Part shown: one piece after another, positions 1 to 8,329 of the stretch
Layout: each line of letters begins with the position of its first letter
How positions within the stretch are numbered: position 1 is the stretch's first letter
From: Streptomyces flavochromogenes
Lineage (GTDB): Bacteria; Actinomycetota; Actinomycetes; Streptomycetales; Streptomycetaceae
Direction: 5' to 3'
DNA: 64,000 bases
Assembly: GCF_000717595.1 (NCBI RefSeq)
Contig: NZ_JNZO01000022.1
Span: forward strand, 62,001-126,000
Notes under the pieces: generated by a model
The model's database searches: none
Seen by the model: the letters and a program-made list of their open reading frames with translations, nothing else
Told to the model about the DNA's origin: nothing
Made by a program: the position numbers and the translations under genes

Positions 1-1182
1 CCTGCGCTTCGGCATGCCGGAGGTCGGGTGGGCGATGTTCCACCCGGCCCCCTTGAGCACGCCCGCCTTGAGCCGCGCGGCGGTCCGGCCGCCCAGGTAC
101 CAGGTCTTCGACCGGACGTCCCCGCCCACCATCTGGAAGATGGCGTCCCGCCGCCCGAGGCTGATGTGGTTGCCGTAGTACTTCAGTCCGACGGTCGGGA
201 CCTCGCCGCCCGTCAGGCGCGCGATGATCGCGGCGGTCGCCTGCATGGTCGTGAAGCCGGCCGAGGCGCAGGACATCGGCAGCGGCCGGCCGTTGTCGCC
301 GATCGCGTGGGCGGAGTCCCCGGCGGCGTAGACGTCCGGGTGCGAGACCGAGCGCATGGTGCGGTCGACGACGATCCGGCCGGTCTCGGCGACCTCCAGA
401 CCGGCGGCGGCCGCGAGGGGGTGCACGGCGAACCCGGCCGACCACACGGTCACATCGGCCGGGAGGGGTGTACCCCCGGCGGCGATCGCCCGGGTCGGCT
501 CGACGGCCTCGACGGCGGTGTGTTCGTGGACGGTGATGCCGAGCCGGTCGAAGGCCTGGCGGAGGTGCCGGCGGGCCTTCGGGGAGAGCCAGGCGCCCAG
601 CTCGCCGCGGGCGGCGAGGGCGATCGTGAGGTCGGGCCGGGACTCGGCGAGCTCGGTGGCGGTCTCGATGCCGGTCAGCCCCTCGCCGACGACCAGCACG
701 GTGCCGCCCGCGCCGAGTGCGGCGATCCGCTCGCGCAGGCGCAGCGCGGAGGCGCGGCCGGCCACGTCGTAGGCGTACTCGGCCGCGCCGGGGACGCCGT
801 GGTGGGCCACGGAGCTGCCGAGGGCGTAGAGGAGGGTGTCGTAGGCGAGCTCGTCGGCGCGGGTGCCGCCTTCGCGGAGGGCGCCGTCCCCGCCGGTCGT
901 GGCGGCCGTCGGGGTCACGGTGACGGTCCTGCGCTCGGGGTCGATGCCGGTGACGTGGGCCAGGCGCACCCGCACCCCGGTGCCCGCGAAGACGTCGGCG
1001 AGCTTGCGGACCGTGAGGTCCTGGCCGCTCGCGAGCTGGTGGAGCCGCATCCGCTCGACGAAGTCGGGGGCGGCGTTGACGACGGTGATCTCGGTGTCGG
1101 CGGGGGAGAGCCGGCGCGCCAGGTTTCCGGCGGCGTAGGCCCCGGCGTATCCGGCGCCGAGTACGACGATGCGGTGCTTCAT
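1..1182 (-). CDS. NAD(P)/FAD-dependent oxidoreductase, NDH-2-like (3' end outside window)
   Basis: Pyridine-nucleotide:disulfide flavoprotein related to type II NADH dehydrogenases, probably passing electrons from NAD(P)H to a quinone or other acceptor at the membrane face. The protein starts MKHRIVVLGAGYAGAYAAG, a classic FAD-binding GxGxxG fold. A second dinucleotide site (VLVVGEGLTGIETA) lies near residue 170, and a late FAD motif (DVYAAGDSAH) near residue 290. The start is the ATG at 1182 behind a CAGGAG ribosome site. The frame is still open at base 1, so only about 394 residues are visible and the C terminus is missing. The substrate cannot be told from sequence. Confidence 0.88.
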   Translation of the reverse strand, partial: MKHRIVVLGAGYAGAYAAGNLARRLSPADTEITVVNAAPDFVERMRLHQLASGQDLTVRKLADVFAGTGVRVRLAHVTGIDPERRTVTVTPTAATTGGDGALREGGTRADELAYDTLLYALGSSVAHHGVPGAAEYAYDVAGRASALRLRERIAALGAGGTVLVVGEGLTGIETATELAESRPDLTIALAARGELGAWLSPKARRHLRQAFDRLGITVHEHTAVEAVEPTRAIAAGGTPLPADVTVWSAGFAVHPLAAAAGLEVAETGRIVVDRTMRSVSHPDVYAAGDSAHAIGDNGRPLPMSCASAGFTTMQATAAIIARLTGGEVPTVGLKYYGNHISLGRRDAIFQMVGGDVRSKTWYLGGRTAARLKAGVLKGAGWNIAHPTSGMPKRR

Positions 1183-1194
1183 GGCGATGCTCCT

Positions 1195-1223
1195 GTCTCG
1201 TTCGGGCGCCCCTTGAACGAGAC
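1195..1223 (-). promoter_or_regulatory. Inverted repeat in the oxidoreductase leader
   Basis: Two perfect 9-bp arms (GTCTCGTTC / GAACGAGAC) flank an 11-nt loop just upstream of, and partly overlapping, the ribosome site of the flavoprotein gene. In the minus-strand mRNA this would be a hairpin next to the Shine-Dalgarno. Further upstream on the minus strand lies CGTCACA, resembling the -35 of ECF41-type promoters, but I find no CGTC at the expected 16-nt spacing. Confidence 0.4.
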
Positions 1224-1269
1224 GGGGCGGCGATTGCTGACAGGAGTGGGATGTGACGCCGGTCACGCC

Positions 1270-1318
1270 CGTGAAGGCCCGTCGTGAAGGCCCGTCGTGA
1301 AGGCCCGTCGTGAAGGCG
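1270..1318 (+). repeat. 13-bp tandem repeat, about 3.7 copies
   Basis: The unit CGTGAAGGCCCGT repeats head to tail at 1270, 1283 and 1296, with a partial copy at 1309, in the gap between the divergent flavoprotein and carboxylesterase genes. The three full copies are identical, which suggests recent slippage. It does not look coding. Confidence 0.9.
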
Positions 1319-1413
1319 CTGCGTCGGCCGCCGGCGGATCGACATCGCCGGTGCGTCAATCCTCGCGATCCTGGTGTTGGCCCTTGCCCGCCGCGTGATG
1401 CAAGGCTCCGGCC

Positions 1414-2919
1414 ATGGACATCTTCACGACGGACAAGGGTCTGGCCCAGGGCTTCCGGGCCTCCGCCGACGTCGTCGCCGCGCTCGGAATCCCGTACGCC
1501 GCCCCGCCCTTCGGAGCCGGCCGGTTCCGTGCGCCCCGCCCGGCACCCGCGTGGAGCGGAGTGCGGGACTGTACGAGGTTCGGCCCGATCGCGCCGCAGT
1601 CGGCGGAGCTCCCGGGGGCGCCCGTCTGGTCTCCCGGTGACGAGGACATCCTCACCCTCAACATCTGGACCCCCGCGCCCGACGGCGGCCGGCTCCCCGT
1701 CCTCGTCTGGATCCACGGCGGTGCGTACACCTTCGGCTCCTCGGCGCAGCCCGACTTCGACGGCACCGTGCTCGCCCGTGCCGGTCTGGTGGTGGTCACC
1801 TTCAACCACCGCATCGGCTTCGAGGGCTTCGGCCATGTACCGGGCGGTGCGGCGTCCGGTACGCCGGACAACCGCGGTCTGCTCGACCAGGTCGAGGCGC
1901 TGCGGTGGGTGCGGGAGAACATCGCCGCCTTCGGTGGCGACCCCGGCAACGTCACGATCGCCGGCCAGTCCTCCGGAGCCGCCTCCGTCGCCTGTCTGAT
2001 GGTGATGGACCTCGCCCGTGGACTGTTCCGCCGCGCCATCGCCCACAGCCCAGCCAGCCCTTGCTACACGCCCGAGATCGCCGAGGCCACCACCCGCGAG
2101 ATCGCCGCGGCGGCGGGCTGCCCCGCCACGCCCGAGGGGCTGGCCTCCATGACTCCGCAGGCCCTGGTCGCCGCCGCCGACCAGGTGGTCGACGACTACC
2201 GCCGGGACCCCGCCTCCGGCTCCCGTCACTACGACCCCTCGCTCTACGCCCCGGTGCTCGACGGCGACGTCCTCTCCACCGACCCCCTCGACGGGATCGC
2301 CGCCGGCGCGGCCACGGGAGTGGACCTGCTGGTCTGCCACACCACCGAGGAGTACTGGCTGCTCGACGCCGTCGGCAGCTGCGCGAAGGTCACCACCGAT
2401 GACCGACTCGCCCTCTTCGCGGCGGACTTCGGCCTTCCCGGCGGTCTCGTCGCCGGATATCGCGCCGCGATGCCCGATGCCCCCGTCTCCGACGTCTACC
2501 TCGCCGTCTTCGGCGACCTGCTGTTCGGCGAGTACGGCAACCGGCTCGCCGAGGCGCACGCCGGGGCGGGCGGCCGGGCGTTCCTCTCGCGCTTCGACCG
2601 TCGGCGCACCGGGCCCGACGGGACCGTGCGGGCCTGGCACTGCGCGGACGTCCCCTTCGCCTTCGGCACCCTGGACGAGGACGCCGTGGCCTTCCTCGTC
2701 GGCGGTACTCCCACCCCCGCCGACCACGAACTGTCGCGCCGCATGGTGCGTGCCTGGGCCGACTTCGCCGCCGACGGGAACCCCGGCTGGCCGTCGCTCG
2801 GCGAGAACTCCGGGTCGCCGGCCAGGACGTGGGTCGCCGACGGGGACGCGCCGGCCGGCCGGCAGGTCTCCCTCCGTGCTCCGTGGGCCGGGGCCGACTT
2901 CCCCGTCCTGCGTCCGTGA
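1414..2919 (+). CDS. Carboxylesterase / type B lipase family
   Basis: Alpha/beta hydrolase of the type B carboxylesterase family, hydrolysing carboxylic esters. Visible marks: the N-terminal GIPYAAPPFGAGRF stretch, EDILTLNIWTP (residues 78-87, the EDCLxLNI signature), the oxyanion HGGAYTFGS (101-109), the nucleophile elbow GQSSGAA with Ser186, and a WHCADVPFAFG segment where the catalytic His is expected. The 501-residue length is normal. No signal peptide is visible, so it is probably cytoplasmic. The start ATG at 1414 has only a weak AAGG-type ribosome site. It stands alone, divergent from the flavoprotein gene and convergent with the nudix gene. Confidence 0.9.
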   Translation: MDIFTTDKGLAQGFRASADVVAALGIPYAAPPFGAGRFRAPRPAPAWSGVRDCTRFGPIAPQSAELPGAPVWSPGDEDILTLNIWTPAPDGGRLPVLVWIHGGAYTFGSSAQPDFDGTVLARAGLVVVTFNHRIGFEGFGHVPGGAASGTPDNRGLLDQVEALRWVRENIAAFGGDPGNVTIAGQSSGAASVACLMVMDLARGLFRRAIAHSPASPCYTPEIAEATTREIAAAAGCPATPEGLASMTPQALVAAADQVVDDYRRDPASGSRHYDPSLYAPVLDGDVLSTDPLDGIAAGAATGVDLLVCHTTEEYWLLDAVGSCAKVTTDDRLALFAADFGLPGGLVAGYRAAMPDAPVSDVYLAVFGDLLFGEYGNRLAEAHAGAGGRAFLSRFDRRRTGPDGTVRAWHCADVPFAFGTLDEDAVAFLVGGTPTPADHELSRRMVRAWADFAADGNPGWPSLGENSGSPARTWVADGDAPAGRQVSLRAPWAGADFPVLRP

Positions 2920-3003
2920 CCCGGGGTGTCTCCCCGCGTCGTGATCAGGGTTCCGGCACATCCAGCAGGTGGTCGGCGCGGCGCTCGTCGACTGACAGAC
3001 GAA

Positions 3004-3702
3004 TCAGGCGGTGGCGAACGGGCCGTCCAGCGCCGCCCACTGCAGCAGCAGGATGGTCTTGCCGTCGGCGATCCGGCCGTCGCGGGTCATCGCGAGGGCC
3101 TCGGTGAAGGGCAGTTCGAGGACCTCGATGTCCTCGCCGTCCTCCTCGATGCCGCCGCCGCTCCCGGTGCGGTCGGCCGGGGTGTAGGGGGCGGCGAAGA
3201 AGTGGAGGCGCTCGGTGACGGACCCGGGGCTCATGTACGCGTCGAGGACGTGGGTGAGGGGGCCGAGGGTGACGCCCAGCTCCTCGGCGCTCTCGCGGCG
3301 GACCGCGGTCAGCGGGTCGTCGGCGTCGAGCAGTCCGGCCGCGGCCTCGACGAGCATCCCGTCGGGATGGTCGTTGACGTAGGCGGGGTAGCGGAACTGC
3401 CGGGTGAGCAGGACGGTGCGGCGTCCGGTGTCGTACGGCAGGACGACGGCGCCGTTCCCCCGGTCGTACGTCTCGCGCTGCTCGGTGACCCAACGCCCGT
3501 CGCGGCGGCGGTAGTCGAAGGTGGTGCGCCGCAGGACGTGCCAGCCCCGGGAGGTGAGCTCGACGTCGCGGATCACGACACCGGCGTTCCGGTCGAGGCC
3601 GCGTCCGGCGCGGTCGAGGCGGGTCCTGCCCCGGTGGTCGGGGACATCGACGCCGGGCAGGGGCGTGGGCATGGGCTCGTCGAGCGTCCGCTGGTCGTCC
3701 AT
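3004..3702 (-). CDS. NudK-like nudix hydrolase (GDP-mannose/ADP-ribose pyrophosphatase type)
   Basis: Nudix hydrolase cleaving nucleoside diphosphate sugars. The nudix box includes AVRRESAEELGV around residues 140-152, preceded by GLLDADD where many members have GLLDxDE. The following AYMSPGSVTERLHFFAAPY closely follows E. coli NudK (GDP-mannose hydrolase) as I remember it. Length 232 residues, slightly long through an N-terminal extension. It is divergent from a DeoR regulator with only 49 bp between the starts, so the pair probably shares a control region and may concern a sugar phosphate or nucleotide sugar. The exact substrate is inferred. Confidence 0.85.
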   Translation of the reverse strand: MDDQRTLDEPMPTPLPGVDVPDHRGRTRLDRAGRGLDRNAGVVIRDVELTSRGWHVLRRTTFDYRRRDGRWVTEQRETYDRGNGAVVLPYDTGRRTVLLTRQFRYPAYVNDHPDGMLVEAAAGLLDADDPLTAVRRESAEELGVTLGPLTHVLDAYMSPGSVTERLHFFAAPYTPADRTGSGGGIEEDGEDIEVLELPFTEALAMTRDGRIADGKTILLLQWAALDGPFATA

Positions 3703-3718
3703 GGCGCGCTACGATACA

Positions 3719-3732
3719 TGCAGAAACGTGCA
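3719..3732. promoter_or_regulatory. Candidate operator between the nudix and deoR genes
   Basis: TGCAGAAACGTGCA forms TGCA-N6-TGCA, an imperfect palindrome in the 49-bp divergent intergenic region. A TACGAT (-10-like) hexamer sits at 3710-3715 on the plus strand. DeoR-family proteins usually bind short repeats next to their own gene. The assignment is inference. Confidence 0.4.
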
Positions 3733-3751
3733 AGAACAGGAGAGAATACGG

Positions 3752-4510
3752 ATGCTGGCTGCCGAACGGCGCGACCACCTGCTGGAACTGCTCGCCCGCG
3801 AGGGCAAGATCGTCGCCAAGGACGTCGCCGCCGAACTGGGGATCTCCGAGGACAGCGTGCGTCGCGACCTGCGCGATCTCGCGGGCGAGGGGCTGTGCCA
3901 GCGGGTGTACGGCGGGGCGCTGCCCGTTTCGCCGGCCGTGGCGGACTACCGGTCCCGTCGGTCCGTCGCCCCGGAGGGCAAGCTGAAGGTCGCCGCGGTG
4001 GCCGCCGGTCTCGTACGGCTGGGCGGCACGGTGATCCTCGACGGCGGCACCACCGCCCTGGCCGTCGTCCACGCCCTCCCGCAGGGCCTGGCGTGCACCG
4101 TGATCACCCACAGTCCGACGATCGCCGCCGCCCTGATCGACCACCCGCGGGTGGAGATCTTCCTCATCGGCGGCCGCGTCTTCAAGCACTCCGCGGTCGC
4201 CTGTGGCGCCGCCGCCGTCGAGGCCGCGCAGAACGTCTCCGCCGACCTCTGCCTCCTCGGTGTCACCGGCGTGCACCCGGATGCCGGACTGACCACCGGC
4301 GACGCCGAGGAGGCCGCGATGAAGCGCGCCCTGTCGGCGCGGGCCGCGGACACGTACGTCCTCGCGTCCTCCGAGAAGATCGGCACCGCCTCGCGATTCC
4401 GTGTCCTGCCGTGGGACGGGATCAGCGGACTGATCACCGACGCGGACCCCCGCCAGCCGGTGATCGAGCAGCTCACGGCGCAGGGCGTCGAGATCCTCCC
4501 CGCCGGGTGA
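3752..4510 (+). CDS. DeoR/GlpR-family transcriptional regulator
   Basis: Cytoplasmic sugar-phosphate-responsive repressor. The N terminus carries the DeoR winged helix-turn-helix (ELGISEDSVRRDL, about residues 27-39). The C-terminal DeoRC domain shows VILDGGTTALAVVHAL, LIGGRVF and the TTGDAEEAAMKRA segment, typical of the sugar-isomerase-like effector fold. The start ATG at 3752 is set by CAGGAGAG 8 nt upstream; the longer open frame upstream overlaps the nudix gene and is spurious. Length 252 residues matches the family. It probably represses itself and the divergent nudix gene. Confidence 0.9.
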   Translation: MLAAERRDHLLELLAREGKIVAKDVAAELGISEDSVRRDLRDLAGEGLCQRVYGGALPVSPAVADYRSRRSVAPEGKLKVAAVAAGLVRLGGTVILDGGTTALAVVHALPQGLACTVITHSPTIAAALIDHPRVEIFLIGGRVFKHSAVACGAAAVEAAQNVSADLCLLGVTGVHPDAGLTTGDAEEAAMKRALSARAADTYVLASSEKIGTASRFRVLPWDGISGLITDADPRQPVIEQLTAQGVEILPAG

Positions 4511-4630
4511 CGGCCCCGGACGGGCGCAATGGAGAAGGCCCGGCCGTTCTCCGACGGGGGGGCATCCGCACCGGCCTGCCCGCAGTGCAGGAGGTCGTGC
4601 AGGTCAGCGTGAAGCGAGCCGGTGGACCGG

Positions 4631-4666
4631 CCCGGTCCGGAGCGCCCCGGGGCGCTCCGGACCGGG
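4631..4666. terminator. Perfect 36-bp palindrome, bidirectional terminator
   Basis: A perfect 18-bp inverted repeat without spacer, centred between 4648 and 4649 (arm begins CCCGGTCCGGAGCGCC), sits between the ends of two convergent genes (deoR and the secreted nuclease). The all-GC stem without a T tract is usual for terminators of this group. Confidence 0.8.
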
Positions 4667-4683
4667 ACGGGTGGGCGCCGCGC

Positions 4684-6213
4684 TCAGAAGCGGTAGCGCG
4701 CCTTGATCGGGTAGTGGTCCGACCGGCCCGGGTCGGCCGGCACGTCGCACGAGACGACCGTCCCTGCGGACGGGCCGAACAGGTAGTCGATCTTGATGTA
4801 GCGGTTCTGGTCGGGGTCTGCCTTGAGGATCGGCTTCGTGGCACGGCCGTCACGCGGCCGCGCGCTCCAGAGCCCCTCGTCGCACTCCTTGTCCGCCGCG
4901 TAGGCCGACGCCGTGATGTCCTTGGGCGCGTCCGACGACTCGGAGTCCGGAGGGGTGGCGTTGAGGTCGCCGCCGTAGACGGTCCGGTAGCCGGGCATGG
5001 TGTACGAGCGGACGATCTTCTGCAGCTCCGCGGCCTGCTCCCGGCGCTTCGTGCCGTCCAGGTCGTCCTCCTCCAGGCCGGCGCTGAAGTGGGCCGTGCA
5101 GAACTGCAGGGCCTGGGCCGGGAGAACGGCGCAGATCGCGGTCCGCTGCTCCATGCGCACCCACCTGCCGTCGATGGTCCTGTTCTGCGGCGACGGCAGG
5201 TTGTACGAGTGGTACCAGACGTTGGAGTCCGGCACCGCGAGGCCGATGCCGTAGGAGCCGCGGTCCTTCCAACCGGAGGCCGCGGAACCGGCGTTGTCGC
5301 AGGTCCTGGCGGCCTTCACGGAGGAATTGTCGACGGTGAAGTCGATGGGGGCGAAGCGGACGTCCCATCCGGTTCCCGTCTTCGCCTCCAGCCGGGTCTC
5401 GATGGCCTTGGCGTGCGACTCGCACATCTCCTGGAGGAAGACGGCACGGTACTGCTGGGCCTCCGCGGTGGTGCCCATGCGGTCGGTGATCTGGCTGCCC
5501 AGGGAGGGGCCTTCCACCCGGTGGTTGTCGCAGGCGGAGTTGTGGTTCGCGCAGACGTTCCACGACATCACGCGGAAGTCGGCCGCCGGAGCGGGGGAGG
5601 CGGGGGCGGGGCGGCCCCCCGCGTCGCTGGCGTTCTCCTCGCCCAGGTGGACGAGCTGGAACTTCTGCCAGGAGCCGACCGTGTCCCCGCGTGCGCGCAG
5701 CAGCCCCGCGTCGTTTCCGGGGTCCTGTACCTCGGCGGTCACGTACTTGTCGCCGTCGTTCGTGGCGGCCTTCAGGGCGTAGGTGCCGTCGGTCTGCTTC
5801 TCCAGCCGGAGCTTCTCCCAGTCGCCGACCGTGGTGCCGCGCGCCCGGAGCAGGTTCTGGTGGGTGCCGGTGTAGCCGCGTTCGGTCGTGACGTAGTTGC
5901 CGTTGCCCTCCGAGCGAAGGGTGGTGCTCGACCCCTTGTCGTCGGTGTGCAGCGTGAACTTCTCCCAGGAACCCAGGTCGTCGAGCGTGGCCGCGGCCTT
6001 GCGGGCTCGCAGCATGGCCTGCCCGGTGCCGGTGGTGTCGACTTCCACCGACACGTAGAGGCCGCCCGCGCCCACGGACTTGAGCGCGTACTTGTCGCTC
6101 GCGGTGACGGGAACCGGACGGACCTCCACCGCCTGGGCCTGCACGGGCGTCATGGCGATCACCGCGAACAGAGCGGAACACAGCACCGCCAAGCGGCGCG
6201 CTGCCTGTCTCAT
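4684..6213 (-). CDS. Secreted EEP-superfamily nuclease/phosphatase with fascin-like N-terminal domain
   Basis: Predicted exported endonuclease/exonuclease/phosphatase. Residues 1-28 form a signal peptide (MRQAARRLAVLCSALFAV then AxA). Residues about 30-170 hold three similar repeats each ending LLRARG-type + GxWEKFxL, resembling a beta-trefoil/fascin fold. The EEP domain follows from RVMSWNVCANHNS and includes GGDLNATPPDSE and the C-terminal SDHYPI motif with catalytic Asp-His. The start ATG 6213 gives 509 residues; an upstream in-frame start would add 29 residues before the signal peptide. The role may be extracellular DNA or phosphodiester hydrolysis; the beta-trefoil may bind sugar or surface. 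Substrate unknown. Confidence 0.85.
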   Translation of the reverse strand: MRQAARRLAVLCSALFAVIAMTPVQAQAVEVRPVPVTASDKYALKSVGAGGLYVSVEVDTTGTGQAMLRARKAAATLDDLGSWEKFTLHTDDKGSSTTLRSEGNGNYVTTERGYTGTHQNLLRARGTTVGDWEKLRLEKQTDGTYALKAATNDGDKYVTAEVQDPGNDAGLLRARGDTVGSWQKFQLVHLGEENASDAGGRPAPASPAPAADFRVMSWNVCANHNSACDNHRVEGPSLGSQITDRMGTTAEAQQYRAVFLQEMCESHAKAIETRLEAKTGTGWDVRFAPIDFTVDNSSVKAARTCDNAGSAASGWKDRGSYGIGLAVPDSNVWYHSYNLPSPQNRTIDGRWVRMEQRTAICAVLPAQALQFCTAHFSAGLEEDDLDGTKRREQAAELQKIVRSYTMPGYRTVYGGDLNATPPDSESSDAPKDITASAYAADKECDEGLWSARPRDGRATKPILKADPDQNRYIKIDYLFGPSAGTVVSCDVPADPGRSDHYPIKARYRF

Positions 6214-6254
6214 CTGCCTACCCCCATCAAGGGCCGTGAAGGGACAAACGACGG

Positions 6255-6284
6255 ACGCTACGACACCGCCGCGGCCGCGATCAA
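6255..6284 (-). promoter_or_regulatory. Candidate sigma-70-type promoter for the secreted nuclease
   Basis: On the minus strand TTGATC (-35, 6284-6279) and TAGCGT (-10, 6260-6255) are spaced 18 bp apart, about 40 bp upstream of the nuclease start. The match is moderate. Confidence 0.4.
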
Positions 6285-6409
6285 CGGTCGGCCGGGGCAT
6301 CTGTCACGTCACCTGCGCGGTGCCCGGCCCCGCTCGGCCGGGAGTCCGTCGCCGTGAGGGCCGAAAACCCTTTGCGGGGGCGGGCCGGTGGCCGTCAGGC
6401 TTCTCGGCC

Positions 6410-6745
6410 ATGACCAGTCATCCTTCCCGCCCCGCCGAAGCGGTCCGCACGCCCCGCCCGGTCGCGGACCTGTTCTCGGCCGACGGGCGCCTCAAGGCGA
6501 TCCCGCGCAGGCCGGCCCGCCGTGAGGCCCTCCTCGCGCACCTCACGGAGAGCCTCTTCGCTCCCGACCGGGACTACCGCGAGCCCGAGGTCAACCAGGC
6601 CCTGCTCACCGTCCACGAGGACTTCTCCGCGCTGCGGCGGTATCTCGTGATCGGCGGCTTCCTCGCCCGGACCAAGGACGGCTCGGCGTACCGCCGACAG
6701 CAGCGGCCCTGCTCCCCCGAAGGCGCTGCTCCCGCCGTCGCGTGA
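6410..6745 (+). CDS. DUF2087 domain protein
   Basis: Small protein (111 aa) whose core (LFSADGRLKAIPRRPARREALLAHL ... YREPEVNQALLTVHEDFSALRRYLVIGGFLARTKDGSAYR, quoted here by its ends only) matches the DUF2087 pattern: a winged-helix-like module often fused to or beside ArsR regulators. Function unknown. Start ATG 6410. Its stop overlaps the GTG of the downstream LysE-type exporter by 4 nt (GTGA), so the two are translationally coupled. Confidence 0.8.
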   Translation: MTSHPSRPAEAVRTPRPVADLFSADGRLKAIPRRPARREALLAHLTESLFAPDRDYREPEVNQALLTVHEDFSALRRYLVIGGFLARTKDGSAYRRQQRPCSPEGAAPAVA

Positions 6746-7371
6746 GGGCCGCAGTGGTGGCCGGCCTGCTCGCCGGCTACGGCATCGCGATCCCGGTCGG
6801 CGCGGTCGGGGCGTACCTGGTGGCCGTGACGGCCCGTACCGGCTGGCGTACGGGCGCGGGCGCGGCGCTCGGGGTCGCCACGGCGGACGGTGTGTACGCC
6901 GTGCTCGCGGTGGCCGGCGGCTCCGCGCTCGTTCCGCTGCTGACGCCCGTGATGACCCCGCTGCGATGGGCCTCGGCCGTGGTGCTCGTGGTGCTCGCGG
7001 CACGGGCGGCGTACGTGGCCGTCGCCACGTACCGGAGGGGCGGGCTCGCCTCCCGGGACGACGGGACGGCCCTCGGCCCGGGACGCGCGTACCTCACCTT
7101 CCTGGGGATCACGATCCTCAACCCGATGACGGTGATCTACTTCGTCGCGCTCATCCTGGCGACAGGCCCCTCGGCGCCCGCGACCCTCCCCGACCGGACG
7201 GCGTTCGTCCTCGCGGCCCTGGTCGCCTCGGCGAGCTGGCAGCTGCTCCTCGCCCTGGGCGGGACGCTGCTCGGCCGGACCCTGACGGGGGCCCGGGGCC
7301 GGCTGACCACGGTGCTCGCGTCGAGCACGCTGATCGTCGTCCTGGCGGTACGGCTCGTGGCGCGCTCCTGA
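6742..7371 (+). CDS. LysE/RhtB-family exporter
   Basis: Integral membrane amino-acid/metabolite exporter of the LysE superfamily, 209 aa with about six hydrophobic segments. The N terminus LLAGYGIAIPVGAVGAYLV and the central GITILNPMTVIYFVALIL segment (the NP motif of transmembrane helix 4) are characteristic. GTG start overlapping the previous stop. The transported compound cannot be predicted. It forms a two-gene unit with the DUF2087 protein. Confidence 0.85.
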   Translation: MRAAVVAGLLAGYGIAIPVGAVGAYLVAVTARTGWRTGAGAALGVATADGVYAVLAVAGGSALVPLLTPVMTPLRWASAVVLVVLAARAAYVAVATYRRGGLASRDDGTALGPGRAYLTFLGITILNPMTVIYFVALILATGPSAPATLPDRTAFVLAALVASASWQLLLALGGTLLGRTLTGARGRLTTVLASSTLIVVLAVRLVARS

Positions 7372-7463
7372 GCGAGCGCACGCGAGCGCGGGTGCACGGG
7401 TCGATGCGCGGCTCGACTCCCGGCTTGACTCTCGGGTGACCGGAGACGGCACAGTCTCTTCCC

Positions 7464-8259
7464 GTGGACAGGACGAACCTGCTGCCGATCGGGCAGTTCG
7501 CGCAGGCCAGTGGCCTTTCGGTGACGGCTCTGCGGCACTACGACGCGAGCGGTGTGCTCACTCCGGCCTTCGTCGATCCGGCCAGCGGCTACCGCTACTT
7601 CCGGCGCGACCAGCTCCGCAGCGCGCAGCTCGTGCGCGCGCTGCGGCAGCTGGACATGCCGATCGAGCGGGTGCGGGAGCTGCTCGCGGGCGGCGCGGAA
7701 GGTGCGGCAAGCGCGGACGGCGCCGAGGGCGGCACCGAAGGGGCCGCTGCCACCGCCGAGCTGGCATCGGCCCTGCGCGCGCAGATCGAGGCGGCCGAGC
7801 GGAAGCTCGACGTCCAGCGGTCCGTCGTCCACAGCCTGTTGACGAGACTGACCGAAGGAGCCGGGATGAACCACCGCGTCACCCTCCGCCAGGGCACCCC
7901 CGAACGCGTCCTCGTACGCGGCGAGACGGTCGACCACCCACGGCCTGGACCCGTTTCTGCGCACCGCGTACGAGGAGATGTACGCGGTCGCGGGACGGGG
8001 GCCGCTCGCCTTCACCGGGCCGGCGTTCGTCCGGTCCTTTCCCGCGGTCCTCACCGCGTACGACGCCGTGGCGAACTGGATCGCCGAGCACGGCTTCACC
8101 TTCGCGGGACCGGCCCGCACCACGTTCCTCCGCTGGACGGGCGCACCGGACCACCCGGACAACCGCCTGGAAACAGCCTGGCCGGTGACGGACCCGTCCG
8201 CCGAGCGGTCCGCCCCGGAGGCCGGTGCGGAACGGCTCGGGACGCTCCGGGGCGCGTAG
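7464..8259 (+). pseudogene. MerR-family regulator with GyrI-like C-terminal domain, frameshifted
   Basis: The first frame (7464 to about 7928) encodes a MerR helix-turn-helix (LPIGQFAQASGLSVTALRHY ... GYRYFRRDQL) and the start of the effector domain up to RVLVRGET. The matching continuation (THGLDPFLRTAYEEMYAV, then GPAFVRSF ... HGFTFAGPARTTF) is in another frame from about 7930 to the TAG at 8259. Removing one G near 7926-7930 (ACGGTCGACC) restores one open frame of about 264 codons. So the gene is either inactivated by a +1 insertion or carries a sequence error. Frame 1 stays open by GC bias and runs into the SRPBCC gene, which would mislead a gene caller into a 458-residue chimera. An Ala/Gly-rich insert (AEGAASADGAEGGTEGAA) splits the linker. 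Confidence 0.8.
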
Positions 8260-8296
8260 GGGCGAGCATCCGCGCGCACGGACCGACCACCCGAGG

Positions 8297-8314
8297 CGCA
8301 ACCGTACGGTTGCG
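8297..8314. promoter_or_regulatory. Operator-like palindrome 1 upstream of SRPBCC-arsR
   Basis: CGCAACCGTACGGTTGCG is a perfect 18-bp palindrome, i.e. GCAAC-N6-GTTGC, 76 bp before the SRPBCC start. It pairs with a second site of identical arm and spacing at 8330-8347. The likely binder is the ArsR-type regulator encoded downstream. Confidence 0.65.
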
Positions 8315-8329
8315 AGTGAAGGGGGCGTG

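Noticed and set aside
1195..1270. ECF41-type promoter before the flavoprotein gene
   Set aside because: CGTCACA is present but the CGTC element is about 26 nt away instead of 16, so I did not annotate it as a promoter.
1270..1318. CRISPR-like array
   Set aside because: Head-to-tail 13-bp units without spacers; same for the 8-bp array at 63594.
2926..6357. 1143-residue plus-strand frame
   Set aside because: It runs antisense to the nudix and nuclease genes and its sequence has low-complexity GC-bias composition.
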